From assembly GCA_963851215.1 (NCBI GenBank), contig CAWKOG010000015.1, positions 310,001 to 374,000 on the forward strand: a stretch of DNA of 64,000 nt. The letters are read 5' to 3'. This stretch comes from DATKFM01 sp963851215 (GTDB lineage: Bacteria > Pseudomonadota > Alphaproteobacteria > Dongiales > Dongiaceae). The position numbers and the translations under genes are program-made. The notes beneath the pieces were generated by a model. That model made no database searches, had not been told where the DNA came from, and worked only from the letters and a program-made list of their open reading frames with translations. Of this stretch, positions 54,641 to 63,367 are shown piece by piece (the first letter of the stretch is position 1; every line of letters begins with the position of its first letter).

Positions 54641-55408
54641 GCGAACAGCCCATCCTCAGGGTTACGGACCTCTCCCACAGATTTGGCCGGCGCGTGGCGG
54701 TTTCCGGCGTCGACTTCGAACTATGGCCGGGGGAGGTGCTGGGAATTGTCGGCGAATCCGGCGCCGGCAAGACGACTCTTCTGCGCTGCCTGTCGGGCCA
54801 GCTCGCGCCCCAGCGGCGGCCGGGTTGCCTATGGCGACCGGCTCGGCGACCTGGTCGATGTGTATGCCTTGTCGGAAGCCGGGCGGCGGATGTTGCTGCG
54901 CACCGACTGGGGCATCGTGCATCAGAACGCGGCCGACGGATTGCGCATGGCCGTTTCCGCCGGCGGCAATATCGGCGAGCGCCTGATGGCCGTGGGCGAT
55001 CGCCACTATGGCAATATCCGCGGCCGCGCCGAGGATTGGCTGCACCGGGTGGAGATCGACCTCGACAGAATTGACGACCTTCCGGCCACGTTCTCCGGCG
55101 GAATGCAGCAGCGGCTGCAGATCGCCCGCAATCTGGTCACGGGTCCGCGGCTGGTTTTCATGGATGAACCGACGGGCAGCCTCGATGTCTCCGTGCAAGC
55201 GCGGTTGCTGGACTTGCTGCGGCGCCTGGTGACCGGTTTCAAGCTGGCCGCTGTCGTCGTGACCCATGATTTGCATGTGGTGAGGCTGCTGGCCCATCGG
55301 CTCATGGTCATGCAGGGCGGCCGCGTGGTGGAGTCGGGGCTGACGGACCAGGTCCTCGACGATCCGCAGCACGCCTATACGCAGCTTCTTGTCTCTTCGG
55401 TGCTTTAG
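54637..55408 (+). CDS. phnK: C-P lyase ATPase-like subunit PhnK, frameshifted
   Basis: An ABC-type ATPase that binds the PhnGHIJ core. A TTG start overlaps the phnJ stop (TTGA), preceded by GGAGGG. Walker A is GESGAGKT; near 54815 an extra C in GCGCCCCAGC moves the frame, and with three C residues LAPSGGRVAYGDRLGDLVDV is restored. The signature FSGGMQQRLQ and Walker B LVFMDEPTGSLD follow. The expected length is 256 residues. Confidence 0.87.
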
Positions 55409-55418
55409 GAGGACCGCC

Positions 55419-56138
55419 TTGTCCGATTTCACAATGCCCGCCGACGCCATGGTGGCGGTCCGCGGCCTGGCCAAGCGCTTCGTCCTGCACAACCAGGGCG
55501 GCGCGGAGATCCGCGTGCTGCGCGACTTCGACCTCGTCGTCAGCCGCGGAGAATGCGTTGCCCTGGTTGGCCCGTCCGGCATCGGCAAATCCACGATCCT
55601 CCGTTGTCTCTATGGCAACTACCTGGCCAGCGCTGGATCGCTGCTGGTGCGCCATGACGGCAGTTTTGTCGATCTCGCAACGGCGCCGCCCCGTGCGATC
55701 CTGGATTTGCGCCGCCATACCATCGGCTACGTCAGCCAGTTCCTGCGGGTCGTGCCCCGCGTGCCGTCGCTCGACATCGTTGCCGAGCCGCTGATTGCGC
55801 TCGGCGAAAGCGAGGCGGCGGCCCATCGCCGGGCCGCCGGTCTGCTGGAGCGCCTCAGGATCCCGGAGGCGCTATGGTCCCTGGCGCCGGCAACCTTCTC
55901 GGGCGGAGAGCAACAGCGGATCAATATCGCCCGCGGCTTTGTCATCGACTACCCCGTGCTGCTGCTCGACGAGCCGACGGCCGCCCTGGATGACATGAAT
56001 CGGCAAACTGTTGTCGATATGATACGCGAACGTAAGAAGGGTGGGGCGGTCATCATCGGCATCTTCCACGATGAGGCGGTGCGCGATGCCGTGGCCGATC
56101 GCCGCTATGACGTCACATCGAATCGGCGGGCTGCATGA
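55419..56138 (+). CDS. phnL: C-P lyase ATPase-like subunit PhnL
   Basis: The second ABC-type ATPase of the C-P lyase machinery, which sits on the PhnK dimer. A TTG at 55419 is chosen because AGGAGGA lies 6 nt upstream; an ATG at 55434 is in frame. Walker A is GPSGIGKS, the PhnL-typical IGYVSQFLRVVPRVPSLD follows, the signature is FSGGEQQR and Walker B VLLLDEPTAALD. The frame is intact. The stop overlaps phnM2 by 4 bp. Confidence 0.94.
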   Translation: MSDFTMPADAMVAVRGLAKRFVLHNQGGAEIRVLRDFDLVVSRGECVALVGPSGIGKSTILRCLYGNYLASAGSLLVRHDGSFVDLATAPPRAILDLRRHTIGYVSQFLRVVPRVPSLDIVAEPLIALGESEAAAHRRAAGLLERLRIPEALWSLAPATFSGGEQQRINIARGFVIDYPVLLLDEPTAALDDMNRQTVVDMIRERKKGGAVIIGIFHDEAVRDAVADRRYDVTSNRRAA

Positions 56139-57275
56139 GCAACTGGCTCAATTTCACCAATGGCCGCATCGTCTTTTCCGATCAGGTGGCCGAAGCAAGC
56201 GTCCAGACCGGGGATGGCGTCATTCAGGCTGTAGACGGCGCCGCGACCGGCCCGGAAGTCGTCGACCTTGAGGGCGACTATCTTCTGCCCGGCCTGGTGG
56301 AGCTGCATACCGACAATCTGGAGAAGCACCTCGAACCGCGCCCCGGCGTAATGTGGCCGTCTGCCTTGGCGGCGGTACTTGCCCATGACGGCCAGGTTGC
56401 CGCCGCCGGCATCACCACCGTCTTCGACGCCATCTGCCTCGGCGATTTCGACAGCAAGGGCAATCGCCGCGCCATGCTCGAGGGTTCGGTTCAGGCGCTG
56501 CGCGAGGCCCGCAAGGCTGACATCCTGCGGGCCGAACATATGCTGCATTTGCGCTGCGAACTGGCGGATGCGTCGGTCATCGATCTGTTCGACCGCTTTG
56601 TCGATGAGCCCGAACTGCGCCTTGTATCGGTAATGGATCACACCCCGGGCCAGCGGCAATGGACGCGATATCGATAAGTTCCGCCAATACCATAGCAACA
56701 AGGGCTGGTCCGACACCGAACTCAAGGCCGAAGTGGCGAAGCGGCAGCAGCGCATGCAGGAACATTCGGGGCGGCACCGCCAGACGATCGTCGAGCGCAG
56801 CCGTCAAATCGGCATTCCGCTCGCCAGTCACGATGACACGACGGCCGAACATATCTCCGAGGCGGTGGCTGACGGCATCACAATCGCCGAATTTCCCACC
56901 AGCCGCGAGGCCGCCGATCTGGCGCGGCGGAACGGCATGACCGTCATTATGGGCGCCCCCAATCTGGTGCGTGGCGGCTCCCATTCCGGGAACATCTCGA
57001 CCGAGGAGCTGTCGACGGCCGGTCTGGTCGATGCCCTTTCGTCGGACTATGTGCCGGCCAGTCTGCTGCATAGCGCGTTCGCGCTTCATCAACGACACGG
57101 CATCGAATTGCCCGGCACGATCGCCATGGTAAGCCGCACGCCGGCGAGCATGGTCGGATTGGAGGATCGCGGCGAGATCGCAGTCGGCAAACGCGCCGAC
57201 CTGATCCGGGTGCGCCTCGCCGGCGATGTTCCGGTCGTCCGGGCGGCCTGGCGGCAGGGCAACCGGATCATCTGA
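56135..57275 (+). CDS. phnM: PhnM (operon copy), frameshifted
   Basis: The operon-encoded pyrophosphatase for ribose 1-alkylphosphonate triphosphate. The metal site PGLVELHTDNLEKHLEPRPG, the VMDHTPGQRQ motif, SHDDTT and the end block VMGAPNLVRGGSHSGN match PhnM. Near 56662 the sequence CAATGGACGCGAT adds an A; without it QRQW continues RDIDKFRQYHSNKG. As written, a stop follows within a few codons. An intact paralogue is at 46052. The stop overlaps the DUF1045 start. Confidence 0.88.
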
Positions 57276-57981
57276 TGCCAGCCCGCTATGCGGTTTACTT
57301 CGCGCCCGCGCCATCAAGCGCGCTGGCGGCGCTGGGGCGCGAATGGCTGGGCCGCGATGCCGAAACCGGCGCCGAACTGCCGCCGCCGCCCTGCATCAAT
57401 GGCGCCGTGGATTGGTGGCGCACGATCACCGCGGCGCCGCGCCGCTATGGATTTCATGGCACGCTGAAGCCGCCCTTTGCCCTTGCTCCAGGCCGAAGTC
57501 TCGATGAATTGCGTGCCGCCTTGGTGGAGCTGGCGCAGGCCACGTCGGGTTTCGTGCTGCCGCAAGCTCGAACTGACCGAGATAGGCGACTTTCTTGCGC
57601 TCGTTCCAGCCGATCCCTGCGACGCACTGACGGCATTGGCGGATGATTGTGTCATCGAGCTGGATGCATTCCGGGCGCCGCCTACCGATGCAGAGCTGGC
57701 GCGCCGCCGGATGGACCGGCTGACGGAGCGGCAGCTTCTGCTGCTCCAGCGTTGGGGCTATCCCTATGTTCTCGACGAGTTCCGCTTTCATTTGACACTG
57801 ACCGGCGGGATTGCCGATCCGGCGGAGCGTCAGCGCGCGGTCGCGGCTGTTGGCGGATTGGTTCGCGGCGGCTTGCCGCGAACCGCTGCCGGCGGTGGAC
57901 CTCTGCCTGTTCATGCAGCCGGACCTGGAGGAGCCGTTTACACTCCTCGAGCGGATACCGCTCTCTCCGGTGCCTGCCTAG
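57275..57981 (+). CDS. DUF1045/TIGR03223 2H-type phosphoesterase, frameshifted
   Basis: A phosphonate-operon protein of the DUF1045 family (TIGR03223). It carries two HxT motifs of the 2H phosphoesterase fold: HGT at His61 in YGFHGTLKPP, and HLT in FRFHLTLTGG. Members of that fold cleave cyclic phosphates. Frames break near 57563 (LPQAR should be LPKLELTEIGDF) and near 57873, after which CREPLPAVDLCLFMQPDL leads to a stop at 57979. Both are one-base insertions. The ATG overlaps the phnM2 stop. No phnP is present, so this may do the PhnP step. Confidence 0.82.
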
Positions 57982-57991
57982 GCTGTCCGCA

Positions 57992-58621
57992 ATGTCCGCA
58001 TCGTCCCGCGGCCGATTCGTCTATGTCATGGGTCCTTCAGGCTCAGGCAAGGACAGCGTGATCGGCTATGCGCGGGCTCGCCATGGCGGCCTTCCGCATG
58101 TCGCCTTCGCCCACCGCTACATCACCCGCCCGGCCGCGGCCGGCGGCGAGAATCACGTGGAGCTTGCGCCCGCGGAATTCCTGGCCCGGCGCAACGCCGG
58201 CTGCTTTGCTCTCAGCTGGCGCAGCCACGGCAACGACTACGGTCTCGGCCGCGAGATCGATAGCTGGATGGAGGCCGGGCTTGTGGTCGTCGCCAATGGC
58301 TCGCGCGCCCATTTTCCGCAGGCATACACTCGCTATCCGGATCTCATGCCGGTGCTCGTCCATGTCGATCCGGCACTGCTGCGCGATCGTTTGCGGACCC
58401 GCGATCGGGAAGATGCCCCGGCCCGCGCCGATCGCCTGACCCGGGCGGCCATGATCCGCCCGATCATCCGTCACTGGTTGTTATCGACAACAACGGCCGT
58501 CTGTCTGCCGCCGGCGAAGCCTTCGTGGCGCTGTTGCGTCAGCTCAGGAACTCGGAATCGATCAAGAGCCCTTCAGTCGCCGTCTATCCCGTTTCAGCCG
58601 GAGGCGGCCCCGACTCGCTGA
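57992..58621 (+). CDS. phnN: ribose 1,5-bisphosphokinase PhnN, frameshifted
   Basis: PhnN phosphorylates ribose 1,5-bisphosphate to PRPP, the end of the C-P lyase route. The P-loop is MGPSGSGKDS at about residue 13, and a guanylate-kinase-like HRYITRPAAAGGENH and WRSHGNDYGLG follow. After LTRAA, near 58453, the frame is lost; a missing base would restore HDPPDHPSLVVIDNNGRLSAAG and EAFVALLRQL. This is one of the few deletions in the region. The 3' end is uncertain by some tens of bases; the HD gene on the other strand ends at 58631. Confidence 0.85.
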   Translation: MSASSRGRFVYVMGPSGSGKDSVIGYARARHGGLPHVAFAHRYITRPAAAGGENHVELAPAEFLARRNAGCFALSWRSHGNDYGLGREIDSWMEAGLVVVANGSRAHFPQAYTRYPDLMPVLVHVDPALLRDRLRTRDREDAPARADRLTRAAMIRPIIRHWLLSTTTAVCLPPAKPSWRCCVSSGTRNRSRALQSPSIPFQPEAAPTR

Positions 58622-58630
58622 CCACAGGCA

Positions 58631-59191
58631 TCAGGCCGCCACAGTGCCCTGGCTGTTCACGCAAGATTCGATGAGCGGCAGGAAATCCCGAAGTGTTGGC
58701 GTACCGGCCCCCGGCACTTTCGCGTCCTCGTCGAATCGGCGCAGCGCCACTGCGTCCCGCCAAAACGGCTCACCGCGGAACTTCTCCTGTTCGGCCGCAC
58801 TCATCGGCCCGCCCTGCAGCGCAAGGCTGCGGATGGAATCCGCTGAAAGACGTGCGCCATAGGTATCTTCCGCGGCAACGAGATAGCGCTTTGCCGGCAC
58901 ATGCAGCCGCACAGGTTCGCTCACCGCCATAGGGAACAGTTGCGATAGGTAGGCGGAGCCCAGGCTTTCATGCCGGTCATCGAGGCCCCGTCGGCGGGCG
59001 CTTCGCCGAGATCATGGACGAGATGTCCGATATCGTGCAGCAGCGCAGCGACGATCAGCTCGTTCGAAGCGCCGGATGCTTTGTGCCAGCGCCGCAGCCT
59101 GCAGCGCATGCTCGAGCTGCGACACGCCCGACAGCCCATAAGCGCGCGCCGCTTTCGATTCAAAGAGCGCCAGAATCTCTTCTGCCGACAT
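58631..59191 (-). CDS. phosphonate-associated HD-domain oxygenase (PhnZ-like), frameshifted
   Basis: A member of the HD family found in phosphonate operons (TIGR03276), related to PhnZ, a di-iron oxygenase that cleaves 2-amino-1-hydroxyethylphosphonate. It starts MSAEEILALF. The iron-binding residues appear in LLHDIGHLVHD, DDRHESLG, and later HVPAKRYL with RRFDEDAKVPG. Two frame changes, near 59080 and 58975, interrupt it; all pieces are in order. It is about 186 residues. The PhnY hydroxylase that makes the PhnZ substrate is not in the window. The gene is divergent from phnC2. Confidence 0.8.
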
Positions 59192-59282
59192 GTGCCGATC
59201 TCCGCGGACGGGTTGGACGGGCAGGCTAGCCCTCTGGACCCGGCGCATGTCGACTCGACCTATGGCCGATTGATCCCCCGCC

Positions 59283-59308
59283 GTCATGGGAGCGTCACCG
59301 ACGCGTCG
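59283..59308 (+). promoter_or_regulatory. PHO-box-like repeats upstream of phnC2
   Basis: GTCA at 59283 and 59294 and GTCG at 59305 are exactly 11 bp apart (units CCGTCAT, GCGTCAC, GCGTCGC). The site is about 65 bp before phnC2 and also upstream of the divergent HD-oxygenase gene. Confidence 0.5.
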
Positions 59309-59372
59309 CAAAACCATGACGAACTCCCTGTAAGAAGGCAGCTGGCGCAACTTTCGGGGCGGCAGGGCGCAT

Positions 59373-60179
59373 ATGCTGGAAATCCGCGGACTTACCAAGA
59401 TGTTCGGCGCCAACCGCGCCGTCGGCGACGCGAATCTCTCAATACCGCCTGGCCAATTGGTGGGAATCATCGGCCGGTCCGGCGCCGGAAAATCGACGCT
59501 CCTGCGACTTATCAACAGGCTGATCGAACCGACCTCCGGCGAGATCGTCTTCAACGGAGCCAACGTGACCGCCCTGAAGGGGGCCGATCTCCGATCTTGG
59601 CGCGCGCGCTGCGCCATGATTTTCCAGCAGTTCAACCTCATGGACCGGCTCGATGTGCTGACCAATGTGCTCATCGGCCGCGTCAATCAGGTCTCGACGC
59701 CCCGCGCCTTGGTGGGCGCCTGGTCCCGCGACGATCGCGCCATGGCGCTGGCGGCGCTGGAGCAATTCGATATGGCCAGTTTCGCCGCGCAGCGAGCCGA
59801 CGCGCTTTCCGGCGGCCAGCAGCAGCGCGTGGCGATCTGCCGCGCCCTGGTGCAGGAGCCGAGCATCATCCTGGCCGACGAACCCGTCGCCTCGCTCGAC
59901 CCCCGCAACAGCAAGCTGGTGATGGATGCGCTGCAGCGTATCAACAAGCATTTCGGCATCACTGTGCTCTGCAACCTGCATTCCCTGGACATCGCCCGCA
60001 ATTATTGCGACCGCCTGGTCGGCATGGCCGCGGGAAGAGTGGTGTTCGACGATGCGCCGGAGGCGCTGACCGACAGCGTTGCGCGGGAGCTTTACGGCCT
60101 CGAAGCAAACGAGGTGATGCCGGCCGCCGCCGCGCGAGAGTTCGATTTCATACCCCAGGCTCAACCGGCCGCCGCCTGA
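59373..60179 (+). CDS. phnC: phosphonate importer ATPase PhnC (set 2)
   Basis: The ATP-binding subunit of the second phosphonate importer; intact at 268 residues. Walker A is GRSGAGKS near residue 35, Q-loop FQQFNLMDRLDVL, signature LSGGQQQR, Walker B IILADEPVASLD and the H-loop in CNLHSLDIAR. phnD2 follows after 62 bp with an excellent AGGAGGAG site. A PHO-box-like element lies upstream. Confidence 0.95.
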   Translation: MLEIRGLTKMFGANRAVGDANLSIPPGQLVGIIGRSGAGKSTLLRLINRLIEPTSGEIVFNGANVTALKGADLRSWRARCAMIFQQFNLMDRLDVLTNVLIGRVNQVSTPRALVGAWSRDDRAMALAALEQFDMASFAAQRADALSGGQQQRVAICRALVQEPSIILADEPVASLDPRNSKLVMDALQRINKHFGITVLCNLHSLDIARNYCDRLVGMAAGRVVFDDAPEALTDSVARELYGLEANEVMPAAAAREFDFIPQAQPAAA

Positions 60180-60241
60180 ACCGCCCAGCCATGGGCGGCA
60201 GCTGCTGCTGAGATGCGTATCCCAATGACAAGGAGGAGAAT

Positions 60242-61180
60242 ATGCTGAACCGTCGTACCCTGATCGGCGTAGCCGCCGGTGCATTGCTCGGCCTGACCGC
60301 CATGGATGTTCAGGCCGCTGACTGGAAATCCGAGTATCCCGAACTGGTCTTCGCCGTCGTCCCCTCGGAGAACGCCGCCGGGGTCGTCGACCGCTACGCG
60401 CCGTTTGCCGAGTATCTTTCGAACGAGCTCGGCGTGAAGGTAACGATGCGCGTGGCCAATGACTACACGGCCGTCATCGAAGGCATGAAGAACAAGCAGA
60501 TCCAGATCGGCTACTATGGCCCGGGCTCCTATGCGAAGGCTTATACGGTCTCGGACGGCAATGTCGAAGCCTTCGTCACCACGATCAACCAGGACGATTC
60601 CATCGGCTATCACTCGGTCATGTATGTCATGGCCGACAGCATGTACAAATCCATCGACGATCTGAAGGGGAAGAACCTCGGCATGGTCGATGTCGAGTCC
60701 ACTTCCGGTTTCAAAGCGCCGAGCTTTTATCTGCAATCCGAAGGCAAGCCGGTCGAGAAGTACTTTGCCAAAGCCCAAGTAACGGGCAGCCACGAGAACG
60801 CCGTGATCGCCCTGACCCAGGGAACTGTCGACGCGGCTGTGAACTGGTGGAACTCCGATGTCGATTCGAACCTGACACGCATGTTGAACAAAGGCATGCT
60901 GAAGAAGGCCGACGGCGGGCCGATGACCTACGAAGACTTCCGCATTGTCTGGAAGTCGCCGCTGCTGGCCGGCTCGCCCTATGCCTATCTGAACGACATG
61001 CCCGAGGATCTGAAGGCCGCCATCAAGAAGGCGTTCGTCGAAGCGCCGCAGAAGGCGCCGGATGCCTTCGCCAAGCTGTCCGACGGCAAGGACAAGGGCT
61101 TCTCGCCCGTTACCCACAAGGACTATGAGGACTTCGTTAAGCTGAACGAGTGGCTGGAAACCCAGCGCAAGAGCAGCTGA
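60242..61180 (+). CDS. phnD: phosphonate-binding protein PhnD (set 2)
   Basis: The periplasmic phosphonate receptor of the second importer; 312 residues, intact. The signal peptide ends near VQA (residue 25). Typical blocks are VVPSENAAGVVDRYAPFAEYL, QIGYYGPGSYAKAY, VDVESTSGFKAPSFYL and VNWWNSDVDSNLTRM. A stable hairpin directly after the gene may keep its mRNA more abundant than that of the permeases. Confidence 0.95.
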   Translation: MLNRRTLIGVAAGALLGLTAMDVQAADWKSEYPELVFAVVPSENAAGVVDRYAPFAEYLSNELGVKVTMRVANDYTAVIEGMKNKQIQIGYYGPGSYAKAYTVSDGNVEAFVTTINQDDSIGYHSVMYVMADSMYKSIDDLKGKNLGMVDVESTSGFKAPSFYLQSEGKPVEKYFAKAQVTGSHENAVIALTQGTVDAAVNWWNSDVDSNLTRMLNKGMLKKADGGPMTYEDFRIVWKSPLLAGSPYAYLNDMPEDLKAAIKKAFVEAPQKAPDAFAKLSDGKDKGFSPVTHKDYEDFVKLNEWLETQRKSS

Positions 61181-61193
61181 TCAACAGCAGGAT

Positions 61194-61222
61194 CGCGGGG
61201 CCGCATATACTGCGGCCTCGCG
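61194..61222 (+). terminator. hairpin between phnD2 and phnE2
   Basis: Arms CGCGGGGCCGCA and TGCGGCCTCGCG pair at 11 of 12 positions around a TATAC loop. It starts 14 bp after the phnD2 stop without a T tract, so it is more likely an mRNA-stabilising or attenuating structure than a full terminator. Confidence 0.55.
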
Positions 61223-61249
61223 GCTACCTACTCTTTCCAGGTTTCCCCG

Positions 61250-62147
61250 TGCTCGCCGCCGCATCCCGCATCGTTATCTCGCTGCCTGAGCCGCCGGCTC
61301 GAGCTGCTGGAACGCGGCCTATCGGGACGCCGCCGCCGCCAAGCGCCGCCGCGTTCTCCTGATCGGCGCCGGACTTATCGCCGGGATCATGACCGCCGGG
61401 TATGCCGGGGAAGTGGACATCGCGAAGTTCGTCGCCGGCCTGCCGCGTTTCACCAGCTATATCTCCGACATCATCCCGGTGCTGCGCTGGCCGACGCTCG
61501 GCGCCGATTTGTCTGAGTGGTTCTGGGGCTGGCGGAAATGGCTGGGCCTGCTGCTGGACACGCTGTTGATTGCCTATCTCGGCACGCTTTTCGGAGCCCT
61601 CGGCGCCTTCGCACTAAGCTTCCTCGCCTCGGCAAATCTGGTGCGCTCCCATCTGCTGCGCATCTCCGTACGGCGTTTCCTCGAATTGTGCCGCACCGTG
61701 CCGGAAATCGTGTACGCGCTGATTTTCGTCTTTGCCTTCGGTCTGGGGCCGCTGCCGGAAGTCATCGCCATCGCCATCCACACCATGGGCGCACTGGGCA
61801 AGCTGTTCGCCGAAGTGGTCGAGAACATCGATATGAAACCGGTGGAAGGCGCAACGGCCTGCGGCGCAAGCTGGCTGGAGTCGGTGCGCTATGCCGCGCT
61901 GCCCCAGGTGCTCCCGGGTTTTGCCTCCTATGCGTTGCTCCGGTTTGAGATCAATGTTCGCGGCGCATCGGTGCTCGGCTTCGTCGGCGCCGGCGGTATC
62001 GGCAAGGAGCTGATGGCCTCCATCCGTCAGTTCTACTATGCCGACGTCAGCGCCATCCTGCTGATCGTCATCGCCACGGTCATCGTCATCGACATGCTGA
62101 CGGAGGCGCTGCGGCATCGCCTCATCGGTTCCATGGAGAAGCCATGA
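61250..62147 (+). CDS. phnE: phosphonate importer permease PhnE (set 2, first), N-terminal frameshift
   Basis: A permease of the second importer. The body from the ATG at 61389 is intact (252 residues), with the coupling region VEGATACGASWLESVRYAALPQ and GFVGAGGIGKEL. Codons before this ATG in the same frame (AYRDAAAAKRRRVLLIGAG) look like the normal PhnE N-terminus and first helix. They join a GTG at 61250 only if one base is removed near 61310. So either the gene starts at 61389 with a shortened first helix or it has one indel. Confidence 0.85.
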
Positions 62148-63007
62148 CCTCGGCCATCAGAGACAATGCGCTGTCGCGTCGGGCCGAGATAGAGGCACGC
62201 TATCCCCTGATGATCCGGCCGTCGCCGCGCCGGCGGTTGCTGAGCGCCGGCCTTGTCCTGCTGTCGGCGGGCATCGCGATCTTTGGACTCGACCGCATCG
62301 GCTTCAGCTTTACGCTGCTTCTCGATGGCATCGACCGGCTTGGACTGGTGATCGGCCTGATGATTCCGCCGTCGCCTGGGCCTATGCTGATGACCTATCT
62401 CGGGGCTCTCGCCGAGACAATCGCCATTGCATTCCTGGGAACTCTGATCGCCGCCATACTCGGATTTCCGTTGAGCCTGCTGGCGGCGAAGAACGTGATC
62501 GCCAACCGCATTGTGCATTTTCTGGCGCGCCGCAGCCTGGACACGCTCCGAGGCGTGGAGACGCTGATCTGGGCGCTGATCTTCATCAATGTCGTCGGCC
62601 TCGGCCCCTTCGCCGGCATACTCGCCATCGCCCTGTCCGACACCGGCACCTTCGGCAAGCTTTTCTCCGAGGCGATCGAGGCGTCGGATCGCAAGCCCGT
62701 GGAGGGCGTCCGCTCAGCCGGCGGCTCGGCGCTTCACAGCATCTGGTTCGGCATCCTGCCCCAGGTGTTCCCTGTGCTGGCGAGCCAAGTGCTCTACTAT
62801 TTCGAATCCAACACCCGTTCGGCAACGATCATCGGCATTGTGGGCGCCGGCGGCATCGGCCTCTATCTGGCCAACGAGATCCAGCAAGCCGAGTGGCCGC
62901 GCGTGGCCTTCCTGATCATCATGATCCTGATAACCGTCGGCGCCATCGATTGGGTGTCGTCGAAGCTGCGCTTTGCCATTATCGGGAAGAGTCGACTGGC
63001 CCGTTAG
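62144..63007 (+). CDS. phnE: phosphonate importer permease PhnE (set 2, second)
   Basis: The second permease of set 2, 287 residues and intact, overlapping the first by 4 bp. About six membrane helices; the coupling loop is EGVRSAGGSALHSIWFGILPQ and the end shows GIVGAGGIGLYLANEI. Two different PhnE proteins would form a heterodimer, unlike set 1, which has a single PhnE. The last gene of the phosphonate block. Confidence 0.94.
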   Translation: MTSAIRDNALSRRAEIEARYPLMIRPSPRRRLLSAGLVLLSAGIAIFGLDRIGFSFTLLLDGIDRLGLVIGLMIPPSPGPMLMTYLGALAETIAIAFLGTLIAAILGFPLSLLAAKNVIANRIVHFLARRSLDTLRGVETLIWALIFINVVGLGPFAGILAIALSDTGTFGKLFSEAIEASDRKPVEGVRSAGGSALHSIWFGILPQVFPVLASQVLYYFESNTRSATIIGIVGAGGIGLYLANEIQQAEWPRVAFLIIMILITVGAIDWVSSKLRFAIIGKSRLAR

Positions 63008-63367
63008 GGGTTCGATTTGTCGGCTGGTGCGGTGTTCACTATCGAGAAATTCATTGCATTGCGATCTACTTGAATACAGAAGCGCCGGTCTGGCGGAGTG
63101 CCTGCGGCGACTGGTGGCTTAGCTCAAGCATGCGGGCCTGCCGGATTGATAGTGAATTTCTTGGGCATCCCCTGAGGTCGGTTTCCGGCAAATCGCCGAC
63201 AGTCCCGTGCCATTGTGAGTCGACCGCTATTGAGGGCCAAGCCGACGTAACGCGGGCCAGCTGATACGGCCGCTTATGACCCAATGCGGAAGTGCCGCCC
63301 GATAGACACCTACGAGGGGCGCCAGTACAATAACGCGCGCTGCTTTCTCTGAAAGCAATCGTGCCAA
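63008..63367. other. gene-free region before the adenylate cyclase gene
   Basis: No convincing gene, terminator or repeat is seen in these 360 bp. The segment has mixed composition, with an AT-richer portion near 63040-63090. It must hold the promoter of the cyclase gene. Confidence 0.4.

Noticed and set aside
59373..63007. Second phnCDE set as inactive duplicates
   Set aside because: phnC2, phnD2 and phnE3 have intact frames and motifs, so decay is not indicated for this set.
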